Assembly: GCA_029964075.1 (NCBI GenBank)
Contig: CM057141.1
Coordinates: 7,874,001-7,938,000 of the forward strand
Source of the DNA: Patiria pectinifera
Taxonomy: Eukaryota > Echinodermata > Asteroidea > Valvatida > Asterinidae
Length of the DNA: 64,000 bases
Reading direction: 5' to 3'
The stretch's first letter is position 1, and every line of letters starts with the position of its first letter. Under the pieces are notes generated by a model, which saw nothing but the letters and a program-made list of their open reading frames with translations, did not search any database and was not told the DNA's origin. The translations under genes were made by a program, and so were the position numbers. Below are positions 34,216 to 45,117 of the stretch, piece after piece.

Positions 34216-36181
34216 GGGCAATTCCACGGTAACGGAAGGACGTTTTCACTCATTAAACAAAATTTCAAATGTGTGTATCACAGACACTGTTCATAGTTAC
34301 AGCAAACAAATGTCACAATTGTATTGCTATAATGCTACTTTCATTTTCCACACTTTTGGGGGGCATGAATGCCTCTCGTTTATGAATTATGAATATTAAT
34401 GAGGTCGGTAACGGAAGGACGGTAAAACGGACAAGGGTTTTCCAACTTACTCGCGTTTTGCAAAAACTCTGTGAATTTTATGGGGCAATTATATTTTAAA
34501 GGTAGGAAATGGAATCCCTGAAGCTTTATCTATACTATACCGCCTTTCATTTGACTTTAAGTGTTTCGGTTATATAATTACAAGGTTTTAAGCAGATTAT
34601 AATTTGGTAACGGAAGGACGGTAACGGAAGGACAAAAGGTTTACTCAATCATAGCATAAACAAAATGTGAATTTACACTAATTATACAAGTGAAACAAAT
34701 TGCTTAAATGTGTAACTGAATGTGAAATCAACAATATGCAGACCTGGCATAAATAATTATACCCAAGAAACTATTGAGATAAAGATAGAAGACTGCTAAT
34801 TAATGATAACAAAAAAAACGAAAACAACCCAAAACACATAATTCACGAACACAGGACTACTACAGAAATAGACTTCAAACCCATCACCTCAATCCTTAAA
34901 AGTTTAAATACACAATATTTGAACTCTTGAGTATATTGGTTACATGTTCACCAACAACTTTTAATAATAATACCGGTAGGTTCAAAGGTTTACCTAAAGG
35001 GTGGGGGGCGACCAGCCTACATGTACATTTATGGTCAAAACATCTACCGGTAGAACTGATGGCTTCAGTTAGGTGTTGCTTTTAATTGAACTCTAAAATC
35101 AATGTTTGAAATCAAATTACAATGATTTAGAGTAGTAACAATTAATGTATAAACATCCAAACTGAAGTTGTTAACTTGGGCATAATTTGTCAAAGACTGC
35201 ACCTCACATGTCTTACACATGTAAATTGAATAAAAGTGCCCCAAAGTACCGGTACTTTCTGCCATCTCATTTTTGACTTAATTTGCTTCTGGAATGGCTT
35301 CACAGAATTCGCATCTTTCTCTATTGTCCATGAATGCTTATGGCAGCAACTTTATGATTTGATTTTCTGCAACAACTCCATACATGTGGTACATCAGCAT
35401 ATATGTACATGTACATTGTACATGTACATGTTGTACATGCCTGTGCCTTCAAATTGTAATAAACACCTTGCCCTGCTTATCCCGCTTTTGTGAAGGTGGG
35501 TCACATGAATGTCCTTTCAATGCTCATGATACATGCACGTATTTGTAGTGATTTTCATTATTCAAACATGAGCGCAAATGTCGTAACACTTGATAAAAAT
35601 ACAATTTGTCCTTCCGTTACCGTCCTTCCGTTACCAATTTGGTAACGGAAGGACGTGATTTAATTAATTGTAATTAAAAAACGAGAAGTACAGCAGTGTC
35701 AGTTATAATGTCATATTGAAGGCCTACCTAAACTTGCTTTGCACAATAACTTTCAATGCATTCATACTGCAAGTTTTAAAAATAAATTAAAAATATGTAT
35801 TTTTTCGGTAACGGAAGGACATTTTCGAAGGCTGAAATATTAGAAGTCACTGAAGCGAAACAAATTACGCAAAATGTTAAAAACAAGTTTTAGTCGGTTT
35901 TTCAAGACCAATACTTCCTCATGACAGAAACTGATGGCATTAGTGCATATTTTTGTGTGTCTATTGGTAGAATACTTTCATATCACTATTAATCACATTT
36001 TTAGGATTAAAACAGGATAATTACATAATCCTTGTTTTTGGTACCGAAATGTATAAAAAATTAAATTCCGACTTCAAATCTTGAAAATATAGACTTTTAG
36101 CTTTCATTTGATGCCAAATTTGTTTAAATCACATGTATTTGATTTTTTTGGTGTCATGTCCACTTTGGTGTGGAATTGCCC
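34216..36181 (+). mobile_element. Iteron-bearing transposon, copy A
   Basis: A 1966-base element ending in the 12-base inverted repeats GGGCAATTCCAC (34216-34227) and GTGGAATTGCCC (36170-36181). It carries eight perfect copies of GGTAACGGAAGGAC: forward at 34228, 34407, 34606, 34620, 35641 and 35807; reverse at 35608 and 35622. The reverse copy at 35622 and the forward copy at 35641 form a 14-base-stem hairpin with a 5-base loop. No transposase is encoded; the longest frames are under 90 codons. It has no obvious target duplication (flanks AGGG and TCAT). It is near-identical to copy B at 50922-52902, in opposite orientation. Confidence 0.85.
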
Positions 36182-37159
36182 TCATACCGTACACAAAAAT
36201 GAATAAATACTTGGGTTGGTTTGAGAACATTTGGAAAGTTTAACGTTTTGAATTGTATCCATTGTATCCAGTTTGTCATTGGGTCGCTTCATTCTCTACA
36301 ATGGATTTTGCTGTTTTACATTTAAAATCTAGCAAAAATCTGTGGAACATTTTAATTGTCATGCATGCATGCGTGGACAAATGTCATGAATTTAAGAAGC
36401 TGTATTTAACCTAAGGTACACATCACAGTGACTTTCTTAGAATTTGCCCTGTATTGTTGGGCCAGGGCTATTCAGCCAGCCATGCGTGGCCACTACCCAA
36501 GCGCTGCATTCTCTGCATTATGAATAACAAGCACGTCAAAGATAATTGTCTCCAGATCCTAGCCGAATTCATTAGGCTAGCCAGGAAATGTACATGTACA
36601 CTTCCTTGACTCATCACAGATTAATTGTTATCAAACAGGATTACTTGATGTAATTACGGTGATTAACGAGGTGTTCAAAACAACGTTTGAGCCCCAGAAA
36701 GAAACCAAGTGAGGGCCCATGACGTTGTGTACATGTATAATAAATTCACCTGCCCAACTTGTCTTCGTTGAAGCCGGCACATTTCTTACTTGTAATCTCT
36801 ATTGTGATGAGATAATAAGCTGGCTGCCCACTGACTGCTTTTGAAGATGCGGCAGTAATGTTCCTTCCAAAGAGGATTTTCTGAAAATCTGTGCCCAGAT
36901 TACAAGCTAAAACCCTACTTCCTGCTTTTTGAATTCTCAAAATGGTTCAGGGTCTTCTTTCTGGAGAATCTCAGAAATGTTAAAACACGCAAGCAAAGAT
37001 GTGGGCACATTAGGGTTAAAAGGTTTCCGGAAGTGGTGCTTTTAAGGGAGTCAACATCGGCAGTCCAAGCGTGATTTCATTTCGACATTAGTTGATGTAA
37101 GATGAAAGGATAAAGGTGAGGCATTGATTCCAGCATTGTGTATGTATGTATTTGACTAG
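36182..37159. other. Intergenic or intronic, nothing recognised
   Basis: No repeat boundary, RNA gene or supported exon was found. A 64-codon minus-strand frame at 36746-36940 has no motif. Confidence 0.45.
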
Positions 37160-37163
37160 TTAA

Positions 37164-38262
37164 AGGGAATGTACAACATCTGCTTTTGCTGCAATTTTCA
37201 GAAATAAATGGATTTGGAGGATTAGTACGTTATAGCAAATATTGTTACACTGACTTGTTTCACATTTTGGGTTCGTAGATGCTGGAAAAACCAAGAAAAC
37301 CAATCATGTTCTCGTAGTCTGGTTCCCCGACGCCACTTAAGATGAACCGGAGCAATTTATAGACTTCGGGGAATTTTAAGATCATGAGAATCAGTCTAGC
37401 AGGCTTGTAGTTTTCACAGGTTTGTAATCAATTGCAAAGAAAACGCAGACGAACTAAATATGAAAAATTAGGAGCACTTTTTGAAAAAAAGCCAGTTTTC
37501 TCCAACGCTGGTCGGTCGACCGGCGTTGGAAAGATACACTTTTTCTTGAAAATGTCAGCACACCAGGAGCCGCAACTCTAACCCTAACAACCCTGAGCCC
37601 ATCAAGCTCCAACAGCGGGTTTTGCTTGATTTTGGCAGGGTTGGTACCGAACACTGGCCAGCTGGTGTTGGACTTTGATTGACTGGGTACCAAAGGCCCA
37701 GGGAGACCCTGTTGAATTTTGTGAGGTTCGGGGCAGAAGGGCATGAGATTTGTGAACACGTTGGAGTTTGAGGGAGTTCACTGGCATTTCTTCGTGGGTA
37801 TGCTCACCCACGGTCCTCAGCACAGTTTGTGGTCAAATGTGCATGTACATGGGAGTTCACAGGCATTTCTTCGTGGGTACGCTCACCCACGGTCCCCAGT
37901 ACAGTTCCTGGTCAAATATATTGCTTTATTTTGTTAGGTTTGGTACCATCCCTATCCAATCACTCGACAATGCATAGGCCCATCCATACCAAGTCAATCA
38001 AACTCCAACAGTTGGAGTTTGGCAGGTTTAGTACTGTTCCCCGTACAAGGCCTGTTGGAGTTTGGCAGTTTTGGTACCAGTGCTTACAGACCTGTATGCA
38101 GCTGTTGAAATTTGTTAGGTTTGGTATCCTTTCTAGTGCAAGAGCCTAGGGGGTTAGGGTTAAAGGATGATTTAGGCTGTCATTCCCTAACAATCCAGTG
38201 AGATATTTCGTGATAATTTGATCATTTCGTTTTTTGATGTTTGCAAATGTTGTATCTTCCCT
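37164..38262. mobile_element. Family M MITE, copy M3, interrupted by a nested element
   Basis: TTAA flanks both ends (37160-37163 and 38263-38266). The ends read AGGGAATGTACAACATC and, inverted, AGGGAAGATACAACATTTGC. The central palindrome near 37501-37530 (TCCAACGCTGGTCG / CGACCGGCGTTGGA) is preserved with a few G-T style mismatches. The element is twice the length of M2 because a 584-base telomere-ended element (37579-38162) has inserted between its CACCAGG-type block and its ACTGTCATT-type block. Confidence 0.85.
37579..38162. mobile_element. Telomere-ended self-similar element E1 (nested in M3)
   Basis: It begins TAACCCTAAC and ends GTTAGGGTTA. The inside is built from variants of TCCAACAG..., GTTGGAGTTTGGCAGG and TTTGGTACC on both strands. 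A tandem duplication of about 78 bases at about 37774-37920 contains the hairpin word CGTGGGTATGCTCACCCACG. Its sharp boundaries within M3, compared with the intact M2, show that it is a discrete insertion. Confidence 0.7.
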
Positions 38263-39069
38263 TTAAGGATGGACCTCAAATACATGATTTAATGAAACTG
38301 CTCAGCAGTGAAGTATTGTTTCTAGGTTAAATGTCTTACCTTTAATACTGTGTTTCAACTTTCAAGCAAAATAGAGGAGAATCAGTCTGATGTACACTTT
38401 TTTGTTCATTTTTGCTCTTGGCTAGTAGCCAGTTGTTGCACAGCCAGCGTTTACTGTGATCAACTTATTTCTGTGCAAAGTGGAATTTCCACAGATCACT
38501 GCAATACCGGTGACAAAAGTGTGATGAATAAATTTTTGTTTTCCTATCCGTACGTGTTTATATCCAACTAATGTACTTCTCAGTCCTGCAATATTATTAC
38601 ATTTACACTTCTATGTTTTCTTTAATCGTATCAAGTTGCCATCAATTAAACACCTGATAAGGATCGTTTGCTCAAGTATTTATGTTTGTGTACTGAATAA
38701 TATCTACTTTGCTGAATGTAAACTTTAGTCTAGTGACCTTAATTACAGTGACTTTATCACAATAGTGAAGGGGGGCAGATGGAAATTGTGTAAAATTACT
38801 ATCTGACTTTTTTTTGGGGGGGGGGGAATGGCAAAGGTACAGGTACATGTACATTTTCACCCTCGTGCTGTCTGAGCAGTCACAGACAGTCAAAAGGTCA
38901 ATCCTCTTCCCTGCCATTACACTATAGACTAGTCATCAATAGTCAGATCGTATTTCAAGCAAGCGCTGTGACTAGTCAACTTAAGTCAACGAACAGGTAA
39001 GTGGTACGATTAGGCACAGCTGGCTTATCAATCACGTACAGTCAAAGCATTACTGTATCAAGTCACTTA

Positions 39070-39340
39070 CCCTTAACCCACTAGTAGTTCCTCAGGACTA
39101 CCCTGCTAAATCCAACAGAGCCCAACCGGAGTTTCCTGCTCAATCCACTGTGCCTTATTTTGAGTTGTCTGCTGAATCCAACGGGGTCCAACTTTGGCGT
39201 TATAATGCAGTTCATTTGCCTACTGAATCCGACATTTGGCATCACGAATGTACACAAGGGGTTAACTGCTCAACCCAACAGGCTCCATCGGGTATGATAA
39301 TTCAGTTGGATCCTGCTGGATTCAGCAGGGTTGGGGTTAA
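39070..39340. mobile_element. Telomere-ended self-similar element E2
   Basis: It begins CCCTTAACCC and ends GGGTTGGGGTTAA. Inside, the word CTGCTGAATCCAACAGG and variants recur about every 30-50 bases (39103, 39139, 39168, 39218 and 39269 regions), ending with the inverted CCTGCTGGATTCAGCAGGG. It has the same end design as E1 but a different interior word. Confidence 0.6.
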
Positions 39341-42300
39341 AGTTAAACAGTCACAGCCAGTCCATCCACTTTATGTAAGCTGGGAGCTCTTAACTGTTAA
39401 AACAGTCACTTGATTGATTTTGACAGAAAGGACAACTTTGCACAGAACGTATGTTTGCATAAGTTTAGAGGGATTTACCTAATGTACTCTCAAATTTACA
39501 TGTAACAAACCGGTCTGAGGCCCCAGAAAAAAAGTTTAACAGTTCAATATTTCACTTGATCTTGGAAATACTTTTTTTGGTCGCGTAAATTTCTCTCTGA
39601 AATTCAAGCACAGGCATTTCCTCAAATGCACAGAGGGGGAAAAGGCCAATTTATTCGGATTAAAATGTCACAGGTTCCAAAGTTCCCAGGTGGGTGAGCA
39701 GCATTTAGCATGACGGGTTAAATTGGGCCCCACGAAATGTGTCAATGAATATGGACAAGTGTAGCATGTGAACGTCATGTCACCCGTACACCTGATCTCG
39801 GAGATATATAGCCCCGGTATTCCATGCACGATCCTGGCTTTAATTAGAAATTCAGAAAGTTGAGCTTATTAAATAGGGCATGGAATTTTTGTGTTGGTGT
39901 GGTGTGGGGCATTTGCCCTACCCAGCGTATTATATTTGCAGAGTATTTGCTGAGAGCTCTGCAAGCTTAGTTTTAATTTTAATTGCTTAAAAAAAACAGC
40001 AAAGTACCGGTAACTTGCTTAAAACATTGGTCTTTTATTGTTGTTTTTTTCAGAATTTTGGAAAGAATCCAATATTGAAATGTTCATGAATTCACGTACA
40101 CGTGTGTACTACGTGTTGTACAGTGGCAGTGAGCGATTAGATTTGTGAATTTACAAAATATCACAGCCCAACCAAGATTGCTACATGTAATGTATCATTT
40201 TTGTATGCTTTTTGTATGGAATTACTTGGTCAGTGTACATACTGGCACTACATATATACATATACAATTGCAAGTTGTTGTTTTTTTATACTGCCTCAGA
40301 GTTTCCAGTGAAATACATGTAGTCCAATATTTGAGTGGCCATTCTATGCTGGTGATATAGATGCAAAACGTAGTATCATTGTAACACCAAACCTGCCTGC
40401 ATTCCGCTGCTTTGTCATTCAGACAGTCTCCTGGCCCAATTTGCAGCATATCTGGGTTTCCATGCCTAGAATTTCACCCAAGGGCTAAATTGGGACCAGT
40501 CAGCATTGTGAAAGCTGCCCATAAAAACAGCCAGACGGCCCCATTTATCCAAGCTATTCCTGGGCCAAGAAAAGAGAACTTTACCTTGAGTTCATTGCAC
40601 TCAGAAGGACGTGTCTGTCCATAGCCCTAAACACATACTATTAAAGCTTAGAGCTTGCCCCATTAATAGGACACCGACCGATTTCGAACGGTCTATTGGA
40701 TTAGGCCCACCCATACATTGTTGTCTTTTTTATACATGTAGTGATGTATTCCTGGGCTGGATTGGAGAAAATGTCGGTCAGATTGCACTGGGAATTCACC
40801 ATTGATAATATCTTTATATTAAATCCATTTGGGGAATATGCACCGGGTATGCTCTCTATCTCACGCGGTTTACACAATGTAAAACAAATCCATGTTTGTG
40901 AATGCAAAATTGTCAGATGAATTCCTTTTGAAATTATATGGACCAGGCAAATGATAAAGGCTTGTTGTGTATACATTACATGTACATGTACATGTACATA
41001 CTGTTATTGAAGTAACACAATTATTTTGGAATAACAAATTCTGTTATTTTGAATTCTGAAGTTTCCAGGGTTCTCTAGACATTTTGCATACCGTAGCTTG
41101 TGTAACTAAATAAAAACACAGTGTACATGTACCTTCGTGTACTTGTACATGTAATACGAATTCTGTAGCATTTCCAACAGGCGTTTTCATTTGAAATTAA
41201 AGGGACATTATATGAAACAGAATTATTCCCCAGGCAAAGTCTTTATTTCAATTCCATCTTCCTATACACTCAGTCAACATCCACTATGCATATTCCCACC
41301 ATATAAACTTCAAACGAGTACCGCATACCCCGTCCCCTTCCCCAACTTCACTTTTCATCCATCAATGAGTCTCGGATTCCCTCTGGCCTGATATTTGAAC
41401 GCCTCAAGTCCCCACTGAAAAATGCCAGTGACCGTTGATGCATCCGTTGCGGTCCATCTGTGGCCATTTCTCTCCAAACCTAATTTTACCCCGCTAAAGC
41501 CCCCCAACCCCTACTAATTTATCATTTGAGGGAATATGAGGGTAGAGTTCCCACATCCCTGGAGGCTCGGCCATGTTGGAGGGTAATTCCGAGCGTTAAT
41601 CCCCAGCGCTGTGTATACGAGCTGAGGGAGATTGGCCGAGTTGAGACCCAATTTGCGGCCGTGTGTACTGGAGGATAAGCAGAGGCGCTAAAGCTTGGCC
41701 TAATGGCATCTCCACAGAGACACTGCGATGGAATGTTCTCTGATGTGTTCAGAATACACGACACGTTGCTCTCTTTTCTTTTTTGTCCTTTCTTTTTCCA
41801 GTACAAGATCAGCCAGTTCATTTGCACTTGTATCCATGTGGGTATTGATGCACAGTTCAACATGATGGGAGGGAGGCAGATACGGGTAGAATTTCATGGT
41901 TGAATTAGCTGCACAACATCTTGCAGGAATGCATCGTGGCCAAAGCGATGGTCCAGATCAGTAGTCAATCAACTTTTTGCAAATTCTTGCATGCCAGATT
42001 TCAAGCTTGAAGAGAAAAGATTTTAGCTTTAAACAGATTTCAAGCTTTGGAAAAAATTGTGCCCTTTTTGTGGCATCGGCCGTTACGGGTTCCTTTATAA
42101 AAAAAAATTGCGCATGTTACGGAGGTTAAGTGTCGGGAGAGAAAAAACATGTTTACATTTCAGCTTGGATGTGCAAGTGCCCTTTTCAAGAAATTCTCCC
42201 CCCCCCCCCTTATAAAAATGACCTTGCTACGCCCCTGCATAATGGCAGACCTCGGCTTCAATTGGCTAAATGTTTCAAACGTTTACACGGTTCTTGCTTA

Positions 42301-42478
42301 AACGTTTACAAAATTAAACGCAAATTCCTATCCTTACTGTATGTTTAATTAAAACAAAATGGCACAGTGGATAGTGAGAAGCTTCGATTGAAGCCTTGAA
42401 TGGATAAAGCATACCGGTAGATCTCCACTGACAGTGCGCCACATTCCCAATATAGTAGATACTGCAATTTCCATGCAG
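39341..42478. other. Intergenic or intronic, no gene recognised
   Basis: TACATGTA-rich stretches occur at about 40970-41000 and 41125-41150. The 41400-41750 stretch has higher complexity and GC than its surroundings and could be a conserved regulatory block, but single-sequence data cannot show that. Confidence 0.4.
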
Positions 42479-42693
42479 AGGGCTTACATTCTGGTGGATG
42501 GATGGATGGAGAGAATGCAGGGAGCCCTCTAGGCCTTATCCTGAGCGAGTTGACACAGAAATTGAAGAGCTCCTTTTACTTCACTTCCCCCTCGTGTGTT
42601 GGCGAGTTTGACGTGATCTGGCCCAAGAGCTGCCTGCTACCTCCGCAGCAGCAGCAGCACAAGCTTTCTAATTTGATTGTACCTGATGTCCAG
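42479..42693 (+). CDS. Candidate exon of unknown gene (weak)
   Basis: An open frame runs from a possible acceptor (TTTCCATGCAG at 42478) to a donor CAG/GTAATT (42694). It encodes a stretch including SPLGLILSELTQKLKSSFYF and PSCVGEFDVIWPKSCLLPPQ, then a short Gln run and SNLIVPDVQ. Codon choice in the second half looks coding-like, and the exit phase (0) would match the exon at 63082. I recognise no domain. It could be the start of a gene with very long introns, or chance. Confidence 0.25.
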
Positions 42694-43334
42694 GTAATTG
42701 CGCACTAGCCGTGATGAATTTGAGAAATTTGGTGAGGCCCTCAGTGCTGCGTCGCCTTCAGTTAAAATGATGGGATGGTAGGAGCGGACTGTGTTGGGTA
42801 TTTGTATAAATTTCCTTGGGCGTCGAAGATTCATTGGCAGCAATCGCGCAAGGCACACACTTCATGTACTTGAGAACACTTTACGCTTAATGTGCAGCAA
42901 CTTGAGGGCTTTTCAGACAGTTAATGGTTTGGAATTCATGGGGGGGGTATTCCATGGTCTTATTTCCAGCAAGATTAAAATGCAAAGTCCACACCTCTGG
43001 TTTGATAGATTTTCATGGATTCAGGACTTCAGTGCCACCCTGAAATTTCACTGAAAGGGGCATTGGTCACACTTTTTTACTTATATTGGATTTTAAAGGA
43101 TCAAGGAAGCATCCCACCTGCGGAGGAGTAGGATAAAAGTTTATTCCAAATGGTACCGGTACCTACATTTATCTCACACTGCCATTTAATTCGCACCCCC
43201 TTCTACAAGAAATGTTGAGGTCCATGTATAACTCAGATGGAGGTCGTTCACCTCACACGCGTGTACTTAACAAGTATTTTTGTCTTTATTGTGTAAGTAT
43301 ACTTACATTTGTACTCAAGAGCTGATCTCAGTTG
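42694..43334. other. No gene recognised
   Basis: Nothing supported on either strand; a short G run occurs near 42942. Confidence 0.4.
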
Positions 43335-43760
43335 TTAACCCTCACTCCCTGGGCATTTTTGCGAGGATGGAGCCTCAATCCTCCAAAATCCTCCAACTGC
43401 CTCCATGTAAAAATTGCATTACACTTAACAGCCTCAATCCTGAAAACTCCTCCTTTATTTCTTGAATGTGGTCCTTGGAGAGGTGACTCCTGCAAAATCT
43501 TCCAGCAATCACTGTCAATATGTTGAGGCAGAGCCAGTGACATCCTGGAGCAGTGCGGAGGATTTCAAGTATTATCTAGGCCTAAAGTTACATGTTTGCA
43601 CGGCTGAGCATAAACAACACAAGGTCCGGCCCAAGACCTGGACACAGTGCATCCTCCAAAATCAGCCACACATTTTTGCCATGCAGCCTCAATCCTGCAA
43701 ATCCTCTATTTTGCAAAGAGTACTTTGGAGGTTTGGGAAGGTTAGGATTGATAAAAATGC
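43335..43760. mobile_element. Telomere-ended self-similar element E3
   Basis: It begins TTAACCCTCACTCCCTGGGC. Inside, CCTCAATCCTCCAAAATCCT and variants recur. Blocks such as GAGGCAGAGCCAGTGACATC, CATAAACAACACAAGGTCCG and CAGCCACACATTTTTGCCAT are shared with E4 (inverted) and E6 (direct), so these three belong to one subfamily. The right end is not clearly telomere-like. Confidence 0.6.
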
Positions 43761-45004
43761 ACTATTTTATAAAAACATTCTGGTATTCTGGACTTGTAAA
43801 TGAGTGCTCATTAAGTGAACTTGTATACCATCTCAACCCTCCCCCCCCCCCAAAAGATCATCTTGACACTGTACTGCATACATGTACACTTTAAGTTACA
43901 GACAAGTACGTGAATTTTTGGCAGTCAATGTGTGGCAGTACAACGGGTAATGAAAACATTGTGCAATGTACGTATACGAGGTTGTTACCCAGGAGAGTAC
44001 CATATGAACTTGTCATCCATCATTTGTAATTTCATTTACAGGTGAGTACGTAAATTGTCCTGTAATAGGACCGTTCCAGTGAAAGACCACGATACTCTCC
44101 ACAGATCAAGTTCCGCACTTTATATCATTCCTTCTCTTCATTGCATTCACAGAGTAATGTTCACACGTTGCAAGGCTTATTTTTTTAGCAACATCTGAGT
44201 AATTTTTTTTTTCACCGTAAAAGAAGACGCTGTACATGTAACTGTAGTGAGAACAAACAGTTCCCAGCGCAGTTTAGAGGGTTCTATTACAGTTCATGAC
44301 CGGCCAATTGCCAGGGAAACACTCTTGCAGGATCTAGAGTCAGTGTTGACCGAAAAATTGGTCAATATTGGACTGACTGGCTGAGAACTCTCGTCACAGA
44401 GGGAGCACTGGCCGCTACAAGCCTGGCTGATACACTCAATCTTGTTGACATTTCGGATTAATCCCGTTTCTTTTCGCCGTTGTTTTTTCCTTTTCTTCCT
44501 CTTCCTTGCTCCTTGCGCACTAATTGACACATTACATTAATTGACAAATTGTACTCTGTGGTTGAGGAGGTGAATGGACGGACAGCGGTGACCCAAGGCA
44601 AAGACACTCGGGCCTTCACGTTCCAGGGAAATGCTTGTACAGGTCTGGAAAATATTACATGCAATTCCAAAGAACGTTTGATTGAAACACAATCTTAGAA
44701 ATGTAGAACTTGCAAGGTTGAAGTTGCACTATGTTGTAATACAGGAATTTATCAGATCCAAACCAACCTTTATTGTCGGTTGAATATATAATATATTATA
44801 CAATGCCTGAATAAATCCCTGTCATCTGATAGGTGGGTCGTTGATCACATGTCATTGAATTATTCATCCGAACCCACGGCCTGGAAGCACCACAAAAATG
44901 GAGTTTTCTGTTCCACAGATAGAAGTTCCTTCACACAGTACACACGTGTTTGGTGGCTCTGCCCAATCGGATGACAAGGATTTATTCAGGTGTTATGTAA
45001 AACA

Positions 45005-45117
45005 AATAATGAATGTTTGGCATTCGTGTAATGGAAAGAATCATTTCATTCGGTGACGGATGGAATGTCACCACATGAATCATTCTTACCATTGCACTCA
45101 TAAACATTCATTATTTA
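45005..45117. repeat. Foldback MITE with arms of about 50 bases
   Basis: AAATAATGAATGTTTGGCAT at the left is matched by the inverted AAATAATGAATGTTTATGAG at the right. The arms continue imperfectly to GGTGAC around a loop of about 10 bases. It is followed by reiterated ATTCCACC/ATCCAC words to about 45175. Confidence 0.65.
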
